A stretch of DNA of 64,000 bases, taken from positions 174,501 to 238,500 of the forward strand of contig SLUK01000003.1 of assembly GCA_004340125.1 (NCBI GenBank), written 5' to 3'. The stretch is from Harryflintia acetispora (lineage in GTDB: Bacteria; Bacillota; Clostridia; Oscillospirales; Ruminococcaceae). Under the pieces are notes generated by a model. It was not told the DNA's origin. It made no database searches and saw only the letters and a program-made list of their open reading frames with translations. Below, piece by piece: positions 32,552-40,636 of this stretch. The position numbers and the translations under genes were made by a program. Each line of letters begins with the position of its first letter. Positions within the stretch are counted from its first letter, which is position 1.

Positions 32552-33673
32552 TTACGCCAATTCGATGATCTTTTTGAACAGCTCCACCGCACGCTCCAAA
32601 ATCCGGTCGTTGAAGTCGTAGCCGCTGGTGTGCAGCTGCGCGTAGGATTCCCCATTGCCGAGGTAGAACATCGCTCCCGGGCAGCGCTTAAGGTAATGGC
32701 CGAAGTCCTCCGAGGCGCGAAACGGTTTCTTCATCGCCACGACGGGGTACCCGCACGCCTGCGCCGCCTCGCGCACCAGCCGCGCGCAGGCGGGATCGTT
32801 GACCGTTTCTGGAAAGACGTCGCTCTCGCCGAACGAGACGCTGAGCCCCTCGTTTTCGGCCAGATGCCCGGCATAGCGGCGGATCGTCTCCTCCAGCCGT
32901 TCCAGGTCCCGCTCGTAATCCGCCCGCAGGGTCATCGAGACCTCCCCGCGATGGGCGGCGATCCCGAAGTTTTTGTTCCCCACTGCCACCTGCACGACGG
33001 TGGCCATCACCATCCCTGAAAAGCCGTCGGCGGCAGCCGCTTCCTGGGATTTGAGCACCAGCCGCGCGGCGGCCCCGGCCGGGTTCCTTCCGTCCTCCGG
33101 CTGGCTGGCATGGGCGGGCGTTCCCAAAAAGCGGACGGTCAGCCCCTTGGAGGCGCACTGGGTGACTCCGTCGCGTACCATCACGCTCCCCAGCGGGTAG
33201 CCGCTCATGTTATGGAAGGCGTACACCTGCGCGATCCCCTTCTCCGTAATCAGCCCGGCACATTCCTCGCCCCCGCCGCCAATCTCCTCGGCGTGCTGGA
33301 AGATGAAGTAAAGGTCCCGCCCGGCACCCAGCTTATCGGCCTCCAGCGCCAGCCCGGCCAGCGCGGCGCTGTGCCCGTCGTGCCCGCACCTGTGGGAAAT
33401 GCCGGCGTTGCGCGAGCGGTAGGGGAGGCCCGGCCCCTCGTCGATGGCGAGCGCGTCGAAGTCCGAGCGGAAGGCGAGTGCCGGGGCCGCCCGGTTGCCG
33501 CTGCGGTAATGGGCGTAAAACCAGCGCCCCCGGTCTTCGACTTCGAGAGCGGTGCGCTCTTTTAGAAAGCGGATCAGCGTTTCCTTGGTCTGCCGCTCCT
33601 CCATCGCGAGCTCCGCTCGCTCGTGCAGGCGGTGCCGCAGCGCGGTGATCTCCTCAAGATGCTCCCTTTGCAT
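32552..33673 (-). CDS. M20-family amidohydrolase (N-acyl amino acid hydrolase type)
   Basis: A 373-residue cytoplasmic metallohydrolase. Metal ligands are visible in HRCGHDGHSAALAGLA, FQHAEEIGGGGEE (catalytic Glu pair) and LHTSGYDFND near the C-terminus. The dimerisation domain (about 180-290) contains GTPAHASQPEDGRNPAGAAARL. The layout matches N-acyl-L-amino-acid and indole-3-acetyl-amide hydrolases, which cut N-acyl groups from amino acids. It is divergent from an MBL-fold hydrolase gene and just upstream of mscL. Confidence 0.9.
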   Translation of the reverse strand: MQREHLEEITALRHRLHERAELAMEERQTKETLIRFLKERTALEVEDRGRWFYAHYRSGNRAAPALAFRSDFDALAIDEGPGLPYRSRNAGISHRCGHDGHSAALAGLALEADKLGAGRDLYFIFQHAEEIGGGGEECAGLITEKGIAQVYAFHNMSGYPLGSVMVRDGVTQCASKGLTVRFLGTPAHASQPEDGRNPAGAAARLVLKSQEAAAADGFSGMVMATVVQVAVGNKNFGIAAHRGEVSMTLRADYERDLERLEETIRRYAGHLAENEGLSVSFGESDVFPETVNDPACARLVREAAQACGYPVVAMKKPFRASEDFGHYLKRCPGAMFYLGNGESYAQLHTSGYDFNDRILERAVELFKKIIELA

Positions 33674-33710
33674 ATTCCCTGCCTCCTGTCCAATCCGGGA
33701 TCATATGGCT

Positions 33711-33739
33711 ATTATATCGTCTATGGCGCATGAATTCCA
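33711..33739 (-). promoter_or_regulatory. candidate promoter of the M20/mscL unit
   Basis: Minus strand -10 TATAAT (33711-33716), 17-bp spacer, weak -35 TGGAAT (33734-33739). Confidence 0.45.
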
Positions 33740-33747
33740 GAGTTAAA

Positions 33748-33776
33748 TTGCTTCGGAGGGCGCGAGGTGCTATAAT
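33748..33776 (+). promoter_or_regulatory. promoter of the MBL-fold hydrolase gene
   Basis: A -35 TTGCTT (33748-33753), 17-bp spacer, -10 TATAAT (33771-33776) with extended TGC, 30 bp before the ATG. Confidence 0.7.
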
Positions 33777-33805
33777 CAGAAAAAGGACGTGAAAGGAGCA
33801 GCGCT

Positions 33806-34396
33806 ATGCCGAGGCTATATTATCAGGGCCATGGAAGCTACCGGATCACCTCCAACCATGGAATGGTGATCTATGTCGATCCGTTTGTCGGAGGCGGGTA
33901 CGAGAAGCCCGCCGATCTGATCCTGGTGACCCATCAGCACAGCGACCACAACCGGGTCGAGCTGGTCAGGAGGGCCCCGGGATGCCAAATGATCACCGAG
34001 CGGGAGGCGCTCGCGGGCGGGGTCTATCACACCTTCACCGTGGGCGTGGCGCAGATTGAGGCGGTGCGCGCCGAGAACATCAATCACGACCCGCGCGAAT
34101 GCGTGGGATATCTTTTGACGCTCGACGGGATCGGCATCTACGCGGCGGGGGACACCTCCACCACCGACCAGATGCACTCGTTTTCACAGCGCAGGCTGGA
34201 CTATGCCCTGCTGCCCATCGACGGGGTTTACAACATGGGCCCCGGGGAAGCGTCCGCCTGTGCGAGGCTCATCGGGGCGCGGCACAGCATACCGGTCCAT
34301 ATGAAGCCGGGCGCGCTCTTCGAGCGCGCCTGCGCCGAACGCTTTTCAGCGCCCGGCCGGATCATCCTCGAGCCGGGGGAGGAGATCGAGCTCTGA
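33806..34396 (+). CDS. MBL-fold metallohydrolase (UlaG/YtkL-like)
   Basis: A 196-residue metal-dependent hydrolase with the beta-lactamase fold. The metal motif is THQHSDHN (HxHxDH, about residues 43-50), followed by further ligands Asp in YAAGDTSTTD and His in PVHMKPG. The short length and GHGSYRITS opening match the UlaG-like branch, whose members hydrolyse lactones or phosphodiesters. It is a single gene between promoter and terminator. Substrate unknown. Confidence 0.87.
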   Translation: MPRLYYQGHGSYRITSNHGMVIYVDPFVGGGYEKPADLILVTHQHSDHNRVELVRRAPGCQMITEREALAGGVYHTFTVGVAQIEAVRAENINHDPRECVGYLLTLDGIGIYAAGDTSTTDQMHSFSQRRLDYALLPIDGVYNMGPGEASACARLIGARHSIPVHMKPGALFERACAERFSAPGRIILEPGEEIEL

Positions 34397-34405
34397 CAAG
34401 CCCTT

Positions 34406-34439
34406 AGGGGCCCGCACGGGAAAGTGCGGGCCCCTTTTT
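34406..34439 (+). terminator. terminator of the MBL hydrolase gene
   Basis: A perfect 12-bp stem (AGGGGCCCGCAC and complement) with GGGAAA loop and CCCCTTTTT ending. Confidence 0.88.
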
Positions 34440-34811
34440 GTTGCCAAGCGCGTAAGAGCCTGTATTTATGCGCGCCGAACGGATCGCAGGGAACCGCTTT
34501 TCCAACTGTACAGCCACCCCTCAGGGCGCGGCTGCTTTTGTATTTTAACGAGAAGGAAATGCCGCGCCCGGTTCATTTTTTTGCCGTGAAACCGGGAAAA
34601 AACCGGGAGAAAAAACAGGGCAATATACAAACGCCGAAGAAAAAAATGTCCTTCAAAAAGAGGGACATCGCGGTAGACTAAAAATGAATTCTGGTCAATT
34701 TTCACAAAATGTCCTGGCGTAGGGAAACCACTACGGTTATTTTACAGCAAGATGACCACGGATTGGAGAAAATGATTGGAAACAAAAGAGGGTTTGAAAG
34801 GAAGGGTCAAA
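34440..34811. other. 372-bp non-coding region before the amidohydrolase transporter operon
   Basis: No supported gene; short frames on both strands lack ribosome binding sites. It is unusually A-rich for this window. Two imperfect dyads are visible: ATGTCC-10-GGGACAT (about 34648-34670) and CGTAG-8-CTACG near 34718-34735. They are possible regulator sites for the operon starting at 34812; no convincing -35/-10 pair was found. Confidence 0.5.
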
Positions 34812-36158
34812 ATGAAAAAAGCAGGTAGTATCGTTCTCGCCACTTTGCTGTCCTTGAGCGTGTTTGCCGGCTGCAGCTCCAGCACGCAGTCCGATTCCGG
34901 CAGCGGCGCGCCCGCTTCCGGCTCCGAGGCCGGGAGCACCCCGGCGGCCTCCACCGCCGAAGGGGACCAGGTGACCTTCAAGTTTATGCATCAGTGGGCG
35001 GAGGAGGACCGGCTGCCCTACTGGGACAACCTGGTCAACAGCTACATGGAGAAGAACCCCAATGTAAAGATCGAGACCGAGGTCGTGCCCAACGAGCCTT
35101 ATAAGGAAAAGATCCGCGTCATGCTCGGCGGCAACGACGTGCCGGACCTCTTTTTCACCTGGGACGGCGAATGGGTCTCCCGTTTTGCGAAGAACGGGGC
35201 GATCCTGGAGCTGGATTCCCTGATGAGCGACGAGTTCAAGGGCTCCTTCAACCAGGGAATCCTGACCACCGGGCAGGTGGACGGCAAGCAGTACAGCCTC
35301 CCGATCCGCACCTGCGTCAACTTCGTGCTCTACAACACCAAGATTTTCGAGGAAAACTCGATCACGATCCCCAAGACCTGGAATGAATTCATGGACGTCT
35401 GTGAAACGCTCAAGTCCGCCGGGGTCACCCCGATCGCGCTGGGCAACGGCGAGGGCTGGGCCGCGGCGCACTACATCTCGGCGCTCAATGTGCAGCTGGT
35501 GCCCTGGGACACCCTCAACGACGACTACTATCTGACCACCGGCGCGTTCGACGACCCCGGATATGTCGAGGCGCTGAACCTGCTTAAGGGGATGAACGAC
35601 AAGGGCTACTTCATGGACGGCATGCCCTCCACCTCGCAGAACATCGCGCGCGAGATGTTCAACGCCGGCCAGACCGCGATGATCTACGACCAGTGCGCCA
35701 GCTTCAAGAGCTACTACCTCGACAAGATGGAAGAGGGCAGCTGGGACGTCTTCGCCCTGCCGGTCGTCGAGGGTGCGAAGGGCGACCTCGACATGATGGT
35801 CGCCTGGGTGGACCAGTTCGCGGTCTCTTCGACTTGCAAGAGCCCCGAGACGGTCATCGACTTCCTGGAATACTTCTACAACGAGGAGAACCAGCTCCAG
35901 ATGCAGAAGGACCTCGGCTTCGTCTCCACCATCTCCGCGGTCGCGACCAGCCCGGAGGATTCCTTCCCGCAGCTGATCAAGGCGATGGACATCATCAACC
36001 AGTGCAAGGGCTTCATCGCGGTCATCGACCTGGAGATGGACGGCTCGGTCGCCAGCGTCTACCAGTCCGACATCCAGGAGCTGTTCACCACCAAGTCGCC
36101 CGAGCAGATCATGTCCGAGGTGCAGGCCGAGGCGGCCCGCGTGAAGGCGGAGCAATAA
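34812..36158 (+). CDS. carbohydrate ABC transporter substrate-binding lipoprotein (family 1)
   Basis: A 448-residue lipoprotein. The signal ends FAGC, followed by a Ser/Gly/Ala linker. The mature protein has the extracellular solute-binding family 1 layout: VTFKFMHQWAEEDRLPYW, then GGNDVPDLFFTWDGEW and NFVLYNTKIFEENSITIPKTWNEF. ATG 34812 has AAAGGAAGGG upstream. First gene of a seven-cistron-like run with two permeases and three amidohydrolases. The hydrolases suggest the ligand is an amide- or peptide-linked compound rather than a plain sugar; this is inference. Confidence 0.9.
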   Translation: MKKAGSIVLATLLSLSVFAGCSSSTQSDSGSGAPASGSEAGSTPAASTAEGDQVTFKFMHQWAEEDRLPYWDNLVNSYMEKNPNVKIETEVVPNEPYKEKIRVMLGGNDVPDLFFTWDGEWVSRFAKNGAILELDSLMSDEFKGSFNQGILTTGQVDGKQYSLPIRTCVNFVLYNTKIFEENSITIPKTWNEFMDVCETLKSAGVTPIALGNGEGWAAAHYISALNVQLVPWDTLNDDYYLTTGAFDDPGYVEALNLLKGMNDKGYFMDGMPSTSQNIAREMFNAGQTAMIYDQCASFKSYYLDKMEEGSWDVFALPVVEGAKGDLDMMVAWVDQFAVSSTCKSPETVIDFLEYFYNEENQLQMQKDLGFVSTISAVATSPEDSFPQLIKAMDIINQCKGFIAVIDLEMDGSVASVYQSDIQELFTTKSPEQIMSEVQAEAARVKAEQ

Positions 36159-36175
36159 ACACCAGAGCTTAAACG

Positions 36176-36212
36176 GGGCCGCCCGCAGGCAGCGTTGCCC
36201 GGCGGGCGGCCC
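36176..36212 (+). repeat. intercistronic hairpin after the binding-protein gene
   Basis: A 10-bp GC-only stem (GGGCCGCCCG and complement) closes a 17-nt loop that itself holds a GGCA/TGCC stem. There is no T-run. It is probably an mRNA stabiliser that favours high binding-protein levels over permease levels, as known for malE-type operons. Confidence 0.7.
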
Positions 36213-36244
36213 AAGGGCTCATATTCAGATGAGGGGGGACCCCG

Positions 36245-37135
36245 ATGTATAAGAATTCCCGCGGCGCATTTTTGTACCTGCTGCCCGCAATCGTTTTGGT
36301 ATCGGTCTTTATCTACATAGCTGTGGGGCTCAATTTTTACTACAGCCTGTTCCGCTGGAACACCTATTCGGCCAAGGTGTGGGTGGGGCTGGCCAACTAT
36401 ACCCGCCTGCTGCAGGACAGCAGCTTCTGGATCGCGCTGAAAAACAACATCCTGTTTGCGGTGATCTCGGTCACCTTCCAGGTCGGGATCGCCCTGGCGC
36501 TGGCCGCCATGCTCGAGCAGAAGTGGATCCGCCGCCTGGGCGGGTTCTGCCGCACCGTGTTCTTCGTGCCGTCCCTGCTCTCGATGACGGTGGTGGCGCT
36601 CATGTGGCAACTGATGCTCAATCCCAACATGGGCTTTGTCAACAAGGCGCTGCAGCAGATCGGCCTTGGGGCCATCGCCATCGACTGGCTGGGCAACGCC
36701 TCGACCGCGATCTTCTGCGTGATCGCCTCCTCCCAGTGGCAGTTCGTCGGCTATACCACCATGCTGTTCGTGGTAGCGATCCAGAAGATTCCCGACGACT
36801 TTTACGAGGCCGCCGAGATCGACGGGGCCAACCCGATCCAGAGCTTTTTCTATGTGACGGTGCCGAACGTCAAGGAGATGCTCCTGCTCAACCTGACCAC
36901 CACCCTGATCGGCGCGTTCAAGGTGTTCGACGAGGTGTACGTCATGACCAACGGCGGCCCCGGCCGCGCGTCGGAGGTGCTGGGCACCCTGCTGTTCCGC
37001 TCGGGCTTCCGCGAGGACGCCATGGGCTACGCCTCGGCGGTTGGGGCGGTTGTTTTCGTCATTACCTTCGTGCTGTCCATCGCACAGATCCGCATGTTTG
37101 GGATCGACAGCGCGAGCCAGCCTTCCGGGAGGTGA
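36245..37135 (+). CDS. carbohydrate ABC transporter permease (MalF/UgpA-like)
   Basis: A 296-residue membrane protein with six helices (first at about 8-32). The EAA loop is clear: FYEAAEIDGANPIQSFFYVTVP, followed by GAFKVFDEVYVMTNGGPGRASE, a hallmark of the sugar-permease group. It pairs with the MalG-like subunit, whose gene starts 5 bp downstream. No solute-binding residues can be assigned. Confidence 0.92.
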   Translation: MYKNSRGAFLYLLPAIVLVSVFIYIAVGLNFYYSLFRWNTYSAKVWVGLANYTRLLQDSSFWIALKNNILFAVISVTFQVGIALALAAMLEQKWIRRLGGFCRTVFFVPSLLSMTVVALMWQLMLNPNMGFVNKALQQIGLGAIAIDWLGNASTAIFCVIASSQWQFVGYTTMLFVVAIQKIPDDFYEAAEIDGANPIQSFFYVTVPNVKEMLLLNLTTTLIGAFKVFDEVYVMTNGGPGRASEVLGTLLFRSGFREDAMGYASAVGAVVFVITFVLSIAQIRMFGIDSASQPSGR

Positions 37136-37140
37136 CAGGG

Positions 37141-37989
37141 ATGAAAAGTTCAGGAATCAAGCTGACGGCCGGCCAGATCGTGCTGCGGTTTTTAGTGATC
37201 CTTCTCTTTGTCGTCATGCTCGTCGGCGCGCTCTATCCCATGCTGTGGGTGGCCGTCAGCGGCTTCAAGAGCACGACCGAGCTGCTGATCAGCCCCTTCA
37301 AGCTCCCGGCCGAGTGGAGCCTCAAAAACTATCTCGGCGTCTGGAAGATCGGCATCAGCCGCTTCTTCCTCAACAGCGTTTTCATCACCGTGGCCTCGTC
37401 GCTGCTGGTGGCGGCGGTGTCCGCACTGGCGGCCTTCCCGTTGAGCCGCTACCGCTTCCGCTCGCGGCGGTTCTGGTTTTTGTTCTTGCTCTGCGGGCTG
37501 ATGCTCGCCCCCCAGGTCAGCCTGATCTCCAACTACAAGATTTTGCAGGCGCTGCACCTCTATGACAGCTATCTCGGGCTGATCCTGGTCTATACGGCGT
37601 TCCGCGTGCCGTACACCATGTTTTTGATGTGGTCGTATTTCATGACCGTGCCCAAGGACATCGAGGAGGCGGCCTGTATCGACGGCTGCACCAGCTTCAT
37701 GATCTTCTGGCGAATCCTCGTCCCGATCAGCAAGCCGATCATGGCGACCGGGATATTGCTGACGGCGCGCTACGTCTGGAACGACTTCTTGTTTTCCCTC
37801 ATTTACACCGAATCTGCGGCGCTCAAGACCATCCCCTATGGGCTCAACTCCCTCAAGGGGGAGAGCGGCACCGACTGGGGCCAGCTGATGGCGGGCATGG
37901 CGATCTCGTCCATCCCGATCATCATCCTCTTCATCTGCACCCAGAAGTATTTTGTCCGCGGGCTGACCGTCGGTGCGGTGAAGGGATAA
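37141..37989 (+). CDS. carbohydrate ABC transporter permease (MalG/UgpE-like)
   Basis: A 282-residue membrane protein with six helices. The EAA loop reads IEEAACIDGCTSFMIFWRIL and the C-terminal end is FVRGLTVGAVKG, typical of MalG-like subunits. The reading frame is open far upstream (to 36379), but that part is a shadow of the first permease gene; ATG 37141 has AGGTGACAGGG just before it. No ATPase gene is in the operon, so the importer must share an ATPase encoded elsewhere, as is common in Firmicutes. Confidence 0.92.
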   Translation: MKSSGIKLTAGQIVLRFLVILLFVVMLVGALYPMLWVAVSGFKSTTELLISPFKLPAEWSLKNYLGVWKIGISRFFLNSVFITVASSLLVAAVSALAAFPLSRYRFRSRRFWFLFLLCGLMLAPQVSLISNYKILQALHLYDSYLGLILVYTAFRVPYTMFLMWSYFMTVPKDIEEAACIDGCTSFMIFWRILVPISKPIMATGILLTARYVWNDFLFSLIYTESAALKTIPYGLNSLKGESGTDWGQLMAGMAISSIPIIILFICTQKYFVRGLTVGAVKG

Positions 37990-38003
37990 GCCTTCCAAAT
38001 GCG

Positions 38004-38049
38004 CCCTGCCCCTGCCGGCGGCGGCTATGCCCTGGGGGCAGGGTAATTT
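38004..38049 (+). terminator. hairpin with weak T-run between permease and amidohydrolase genes
   Basis: A 9-bp stem (CCCTGCCCC / GGGGCAGGG) with a 22-nt loop, followed by TAATTTT. It could partly terminate transcription and so reduce hydrolase expression relative to the transporter. Confidence 0.5.
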
Positions 38050-38092
38050 TGCGCCCAAAAACACCGAGACAACGATCTTTAGGAGGATTCTT

Positions 38093-39319
38093 ATGCTCAT
38101 TTTAAAGGGCCGGGTCATCGACGGAAACGGAGGCGAGCCCATCGAGCGGGGGCTCGTCGCCATCGAGGGGGAGCGGATCACGGCGGTCTGTAACGACTGG
38201 GAATACCCGATCCCCCAGAACGCCGAGGTGATCGAAATCGAGGACGGGACCATCCTGCCCGGCTTCATCGACCAGCATGTACATATGGGGGTCGGGGACG
38301 ACTTCTACCGGATCTACCAGCGCCACGCCTACCATGGGGTCTGCGAGTGCGTGCGGGATATGAGACAGATCCTGGACGCGGGCTTCACCTCGATAAGGGA
38401 GTGCGGGGGGATCTCCAACTACCTCAAAGCCCCCTGGGAGGAAGGGCTGATCGACGGGCCGCGTATTTTCTCCTCCGGTAAATGCATCGCCCAGAGCGGC
38501 GGGCACTTCGACTTTATCAAGGACTATCCCATCGAGTTTACCAAGCACCCCGACCGCAACATCACCACCGAAATCTGCGACGGGGTGGACAACGTGCGCC
38601 GCACGGCCCGCATGCATTTCCGGGAAAAATGCGATTTTCTGAAGGTGATGGGCGGGGCGGGCACCTCCTGCCAGGGCAACAAGCTGATGACCCGGGAGTT
38701 TTCCGACGAGGAGCTGCGCGCCTTCGTGCAGGAGGCTCAAAACTACGGCACCTATGTCGCCATCCACGCGCACGGCACCGAGGCCATCAAGGCGGGGCTG
38801 CGCGCGGGGGTGCGCTCGGTCGAGCACGGCACCTTCATCGACGAGGAGGGGATCGAAATGATGGTCCGCCAGGGCGCCTGGCTGATCCCGACCCTGGCGA
38901 CGGGCTATCTCTCCTGGCAGCACATCGACGAGCGCGCGCCCTGGGTCAAGGAGAAGGAGCGTCTGGCCGACGAATGCCAGGAGCGCACCCTGCGCATGGC
39001 CTATGAGGCGGGGGTCACCATCTGCTGCGGTGCGGACCTGGGCGGGGGCACCATCACGGTGCACGGCAACAACGGCCTGGAGTTCCCGCTGCTGGTGGAG
39101 AAGACCGGCATGAGCCCGATGGAAGCGATCGTCGCCGGGACCAAGACCGGCTCCAAGCTGCTGCTGATGGAGGACGAAATCGGCACCCTCACCCCGGGCA
39201 AGCTGGCGGATGTGGTGGTCTGCCAGGGCGACCCGCTCGCTGACATCTGGAAGCTGAGCAGACCTGAGAACATCAAGGTGGTCGTGCAGGGCGGCAGGAT
39301 CAAGAAGCATATTTCGTAA
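38093..39319 (+). CDS. amidohydrolase, prolidase/imidazolonepropionase-like (paralog 1 of 3)
   Basis: A 408-residue metal-dependent hydrolase of the amidohydrolase superfamily. A small beta-sandwich N-terminus leads to the metal motif DQHVHMG (about residues 61-67). Then come the bridging Lys in CDFLKVMGG, His in AIHAHGTEA, His in SVEHGTF and the Asp in GADLGGG. TPGKLADVVVCQGDPL near the end is the typical closing strand. Relatives cleave dipeptides or N-acyl amino acids (Xaa-Pro, Xaa-Arg/Lys). AGGAGG precedes the ATG. It is followed by two paralogs of exactly the same length. Confidence 0.9.
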   Translation: MLILKGRVIDGNGGEPIERGLVAIEGERITAVCNDWEYPIPQNAEVIEIEDGTILPGFIDQHVHMGVGDDFYRIYQRHAYHGVCECVRDMRQILDAGFTSIRECGGISNYLKAPWEEGLIDGPRIFSSGKCIAQSGGHFDFIKDYPIEFTKHPDRNITTEICDGVDNVRRTARMHFREKCDFLKVMGGAGTSCQGNKLMTREFSDEELRAFVQEAQNYGTYVAIHAHGTEAIKAGLRAGVRSVEHGTFIDEEGIEMMVRQGAWLIPTLATGYLSWQHIDERAPWVKEKERLADECQERTLRMAYEAGVTICCGADLGGGTITVHGNNGLEFPLLVEKTGMSPMEAIVAGTKTGSKLLLMEDEIGTLTPGKLADVVVCQGDPLADIWKLSRPENIKVVVQGGRIKKHIS

Positions 39320-39393
39320 GGCGGCGCGCACCGATGGCCAAACACACCTGGAAAAAGCAAGATCAATAACTATTTGGGAAAGGCGATGGTATT

Positions 39394-40620
39394 ATGCTGA
39401 TTTTAAAGGGCCGCGTCATCGACGGGAGAGGCGGCGAACCCATCGAGCGGGGGATCGTCGCGGTGGATGGGAACAGGATCACGGCGGTCTGTAACGAGTG
39501 GGAATACCCGGTCCCCGAAAACGCCGAGGTGATCGAGGTCGGGGACGGGACCATCCTGCCCGGCTTTATCGACACCCACGTCCATATGGGGGTGGGGGAC
39601 GACTATTACCGCATTTACCAGCGGCACGCCTACCATGGGGTCTGTGAGTGCATCCGGGATATGAAGCAGATTCTGGACGCGGGCTTCACCTCGATCCGCG
39701 AGGTGGGGGGGATCTCCAACTATCTCAAAGCCCCCTGGGAGGAGGGGCTGATCGAGGGGCCGCGCATCTGCTCGGCCGGCAAGTCGATCGCCCAGAGCGG
39801 CGGGCACTGGGATTTCATTAAGGACTATCCCATCGAGTTCACCATGCACCCCGACCGCAACATCACCTCGGAAATCTGCGACGGGGTGGACAACGTGCGC
39901 CGCACGGTGCGCATGCATTTTCGTGAGAAATGCGACGTCATCAAGGTGATGGGGGGCCCTGGAATCTCCTGCCAGGGCAACAAGCTCTTCACCCGCGAGT
40001 TTTCGGACGAGGAGCTGCGCGCCTTCGCCGCCGAGGCGGACAACTACGGCAGCTATGTGTGCATCCACGCGCACGCGCCGGTGGCGATCAACGCGGCGCT
40101 CCACAACGGGATCAAGTGCATCGAACACGGCACCCTGATCGACGAAGAGGGGATCGAGCTCATGCTCAAAAAGGACGCCTGGCTGGTGCCCACCCTGGCG
40201 ACGAGCTACCTCTCCTGGCAGCACATCGACGAGCGCGCGCCCTGGGTCAAGGAGAAGATGACCAAGATCAAGGCGATGAAGGGGGAGAACCTCAAGAGAG
40301 CGCACAAGGCGGGGGTCACCATCGCCTGCGGGTGCGACTTCGGCGGGGGCACCATCACGGTGCACGGCAACAACGGCCTGGAGTTCCCGCTGCTGGTGGA
40401 GGAGGCCGGCATGACGCCGATGGAGGCGATCGTTGCCGGTACCAGGACCAGCTCGCGCCTGCTCATGCGCGAGGACGAGCTCGGTACGCTGGAGCGCGGG
40501 AAGCTCGCCGACGTCGTCGTCTGCAAGGGCAACCCGCTCGAGGACATCGCCCTGCTCGGGAAGGCCCAGAACATCAAGGTGGTAATCCAGGACGGCAAGA
40601 TCAAGAAGCAGATTTCATAA
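39394..40620 (+). CDS. amidohydrolase, prolidase/imidazolonepropionase-like (paralog 2 of 3)
   Basis: A 408-residue paralog. It aligns without gaps to paralog 1 and is its closest relative: long stretches such as GDDYYRIYQRHAYHGVCEC and WQHIDERAPWVKEK are the same or nearly so. Metal-site residues are kept (DTHVHMG, CDVIKVMGG, CIHAHAP, CIEHGTL). The last ligand region is CGCDFGGG. The pocket loop VAINAALHNGIKCIEHG differs from paralog 1, which may alter substrate choice. It starts 74 bp after paralog 1. Confidence 0.9.
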   Translation: MLILKGRVIDGRGGEPIERGIVAVDGNRITAVCNEWEYPVPENAEVIEVGDGTILPGFIDTHVHMGVGDDYYRIYQRHAYHGVCECIRDMKQILDAGFTSIREVGGISNYLKAPWEEGLIEGPRICSAGKSIAQSGGHWDFIKDYPIEFTMHPDRNITSEICDGVDNVRRTVRMHFREKCDVIKVMGGPGISCQGNKLFTREFSDEELRAFAAEADNYGSYVCIHAHAPVAINAALHNGIKCIEHGTLIDEEGIELMLKKDAWLVPTLATSYLSWQHIDERAPWVKEKMTKIKAMKGENLKRAHKAGVTIACGCDFGGGTITVHGNNGLEFPLLVEEAGMTPMEAIVAGTRTSSRLLMREDELGTLERGKLADVVVCKGNPLEDIALLGKAQNIKVVIQDGKIKKQIS

Positions 40621-40636
40621 GAGGGAGAATCGTGCC

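Noticed and set aside
34424..34705. Short frames on both strands (85 and 79 codons) before the amidohydrolase transporter operon
   Set aside because: A-rich region, no ribosome binding site; composition unlike coding DNA of this genome.
36379..37140. N-terminal extension of the MalG-like permease frame
   Set aside because: It is a shadow of the MalF-like gene; ATG 37141 with AGGTGACAGGG fits the family N-terminus.
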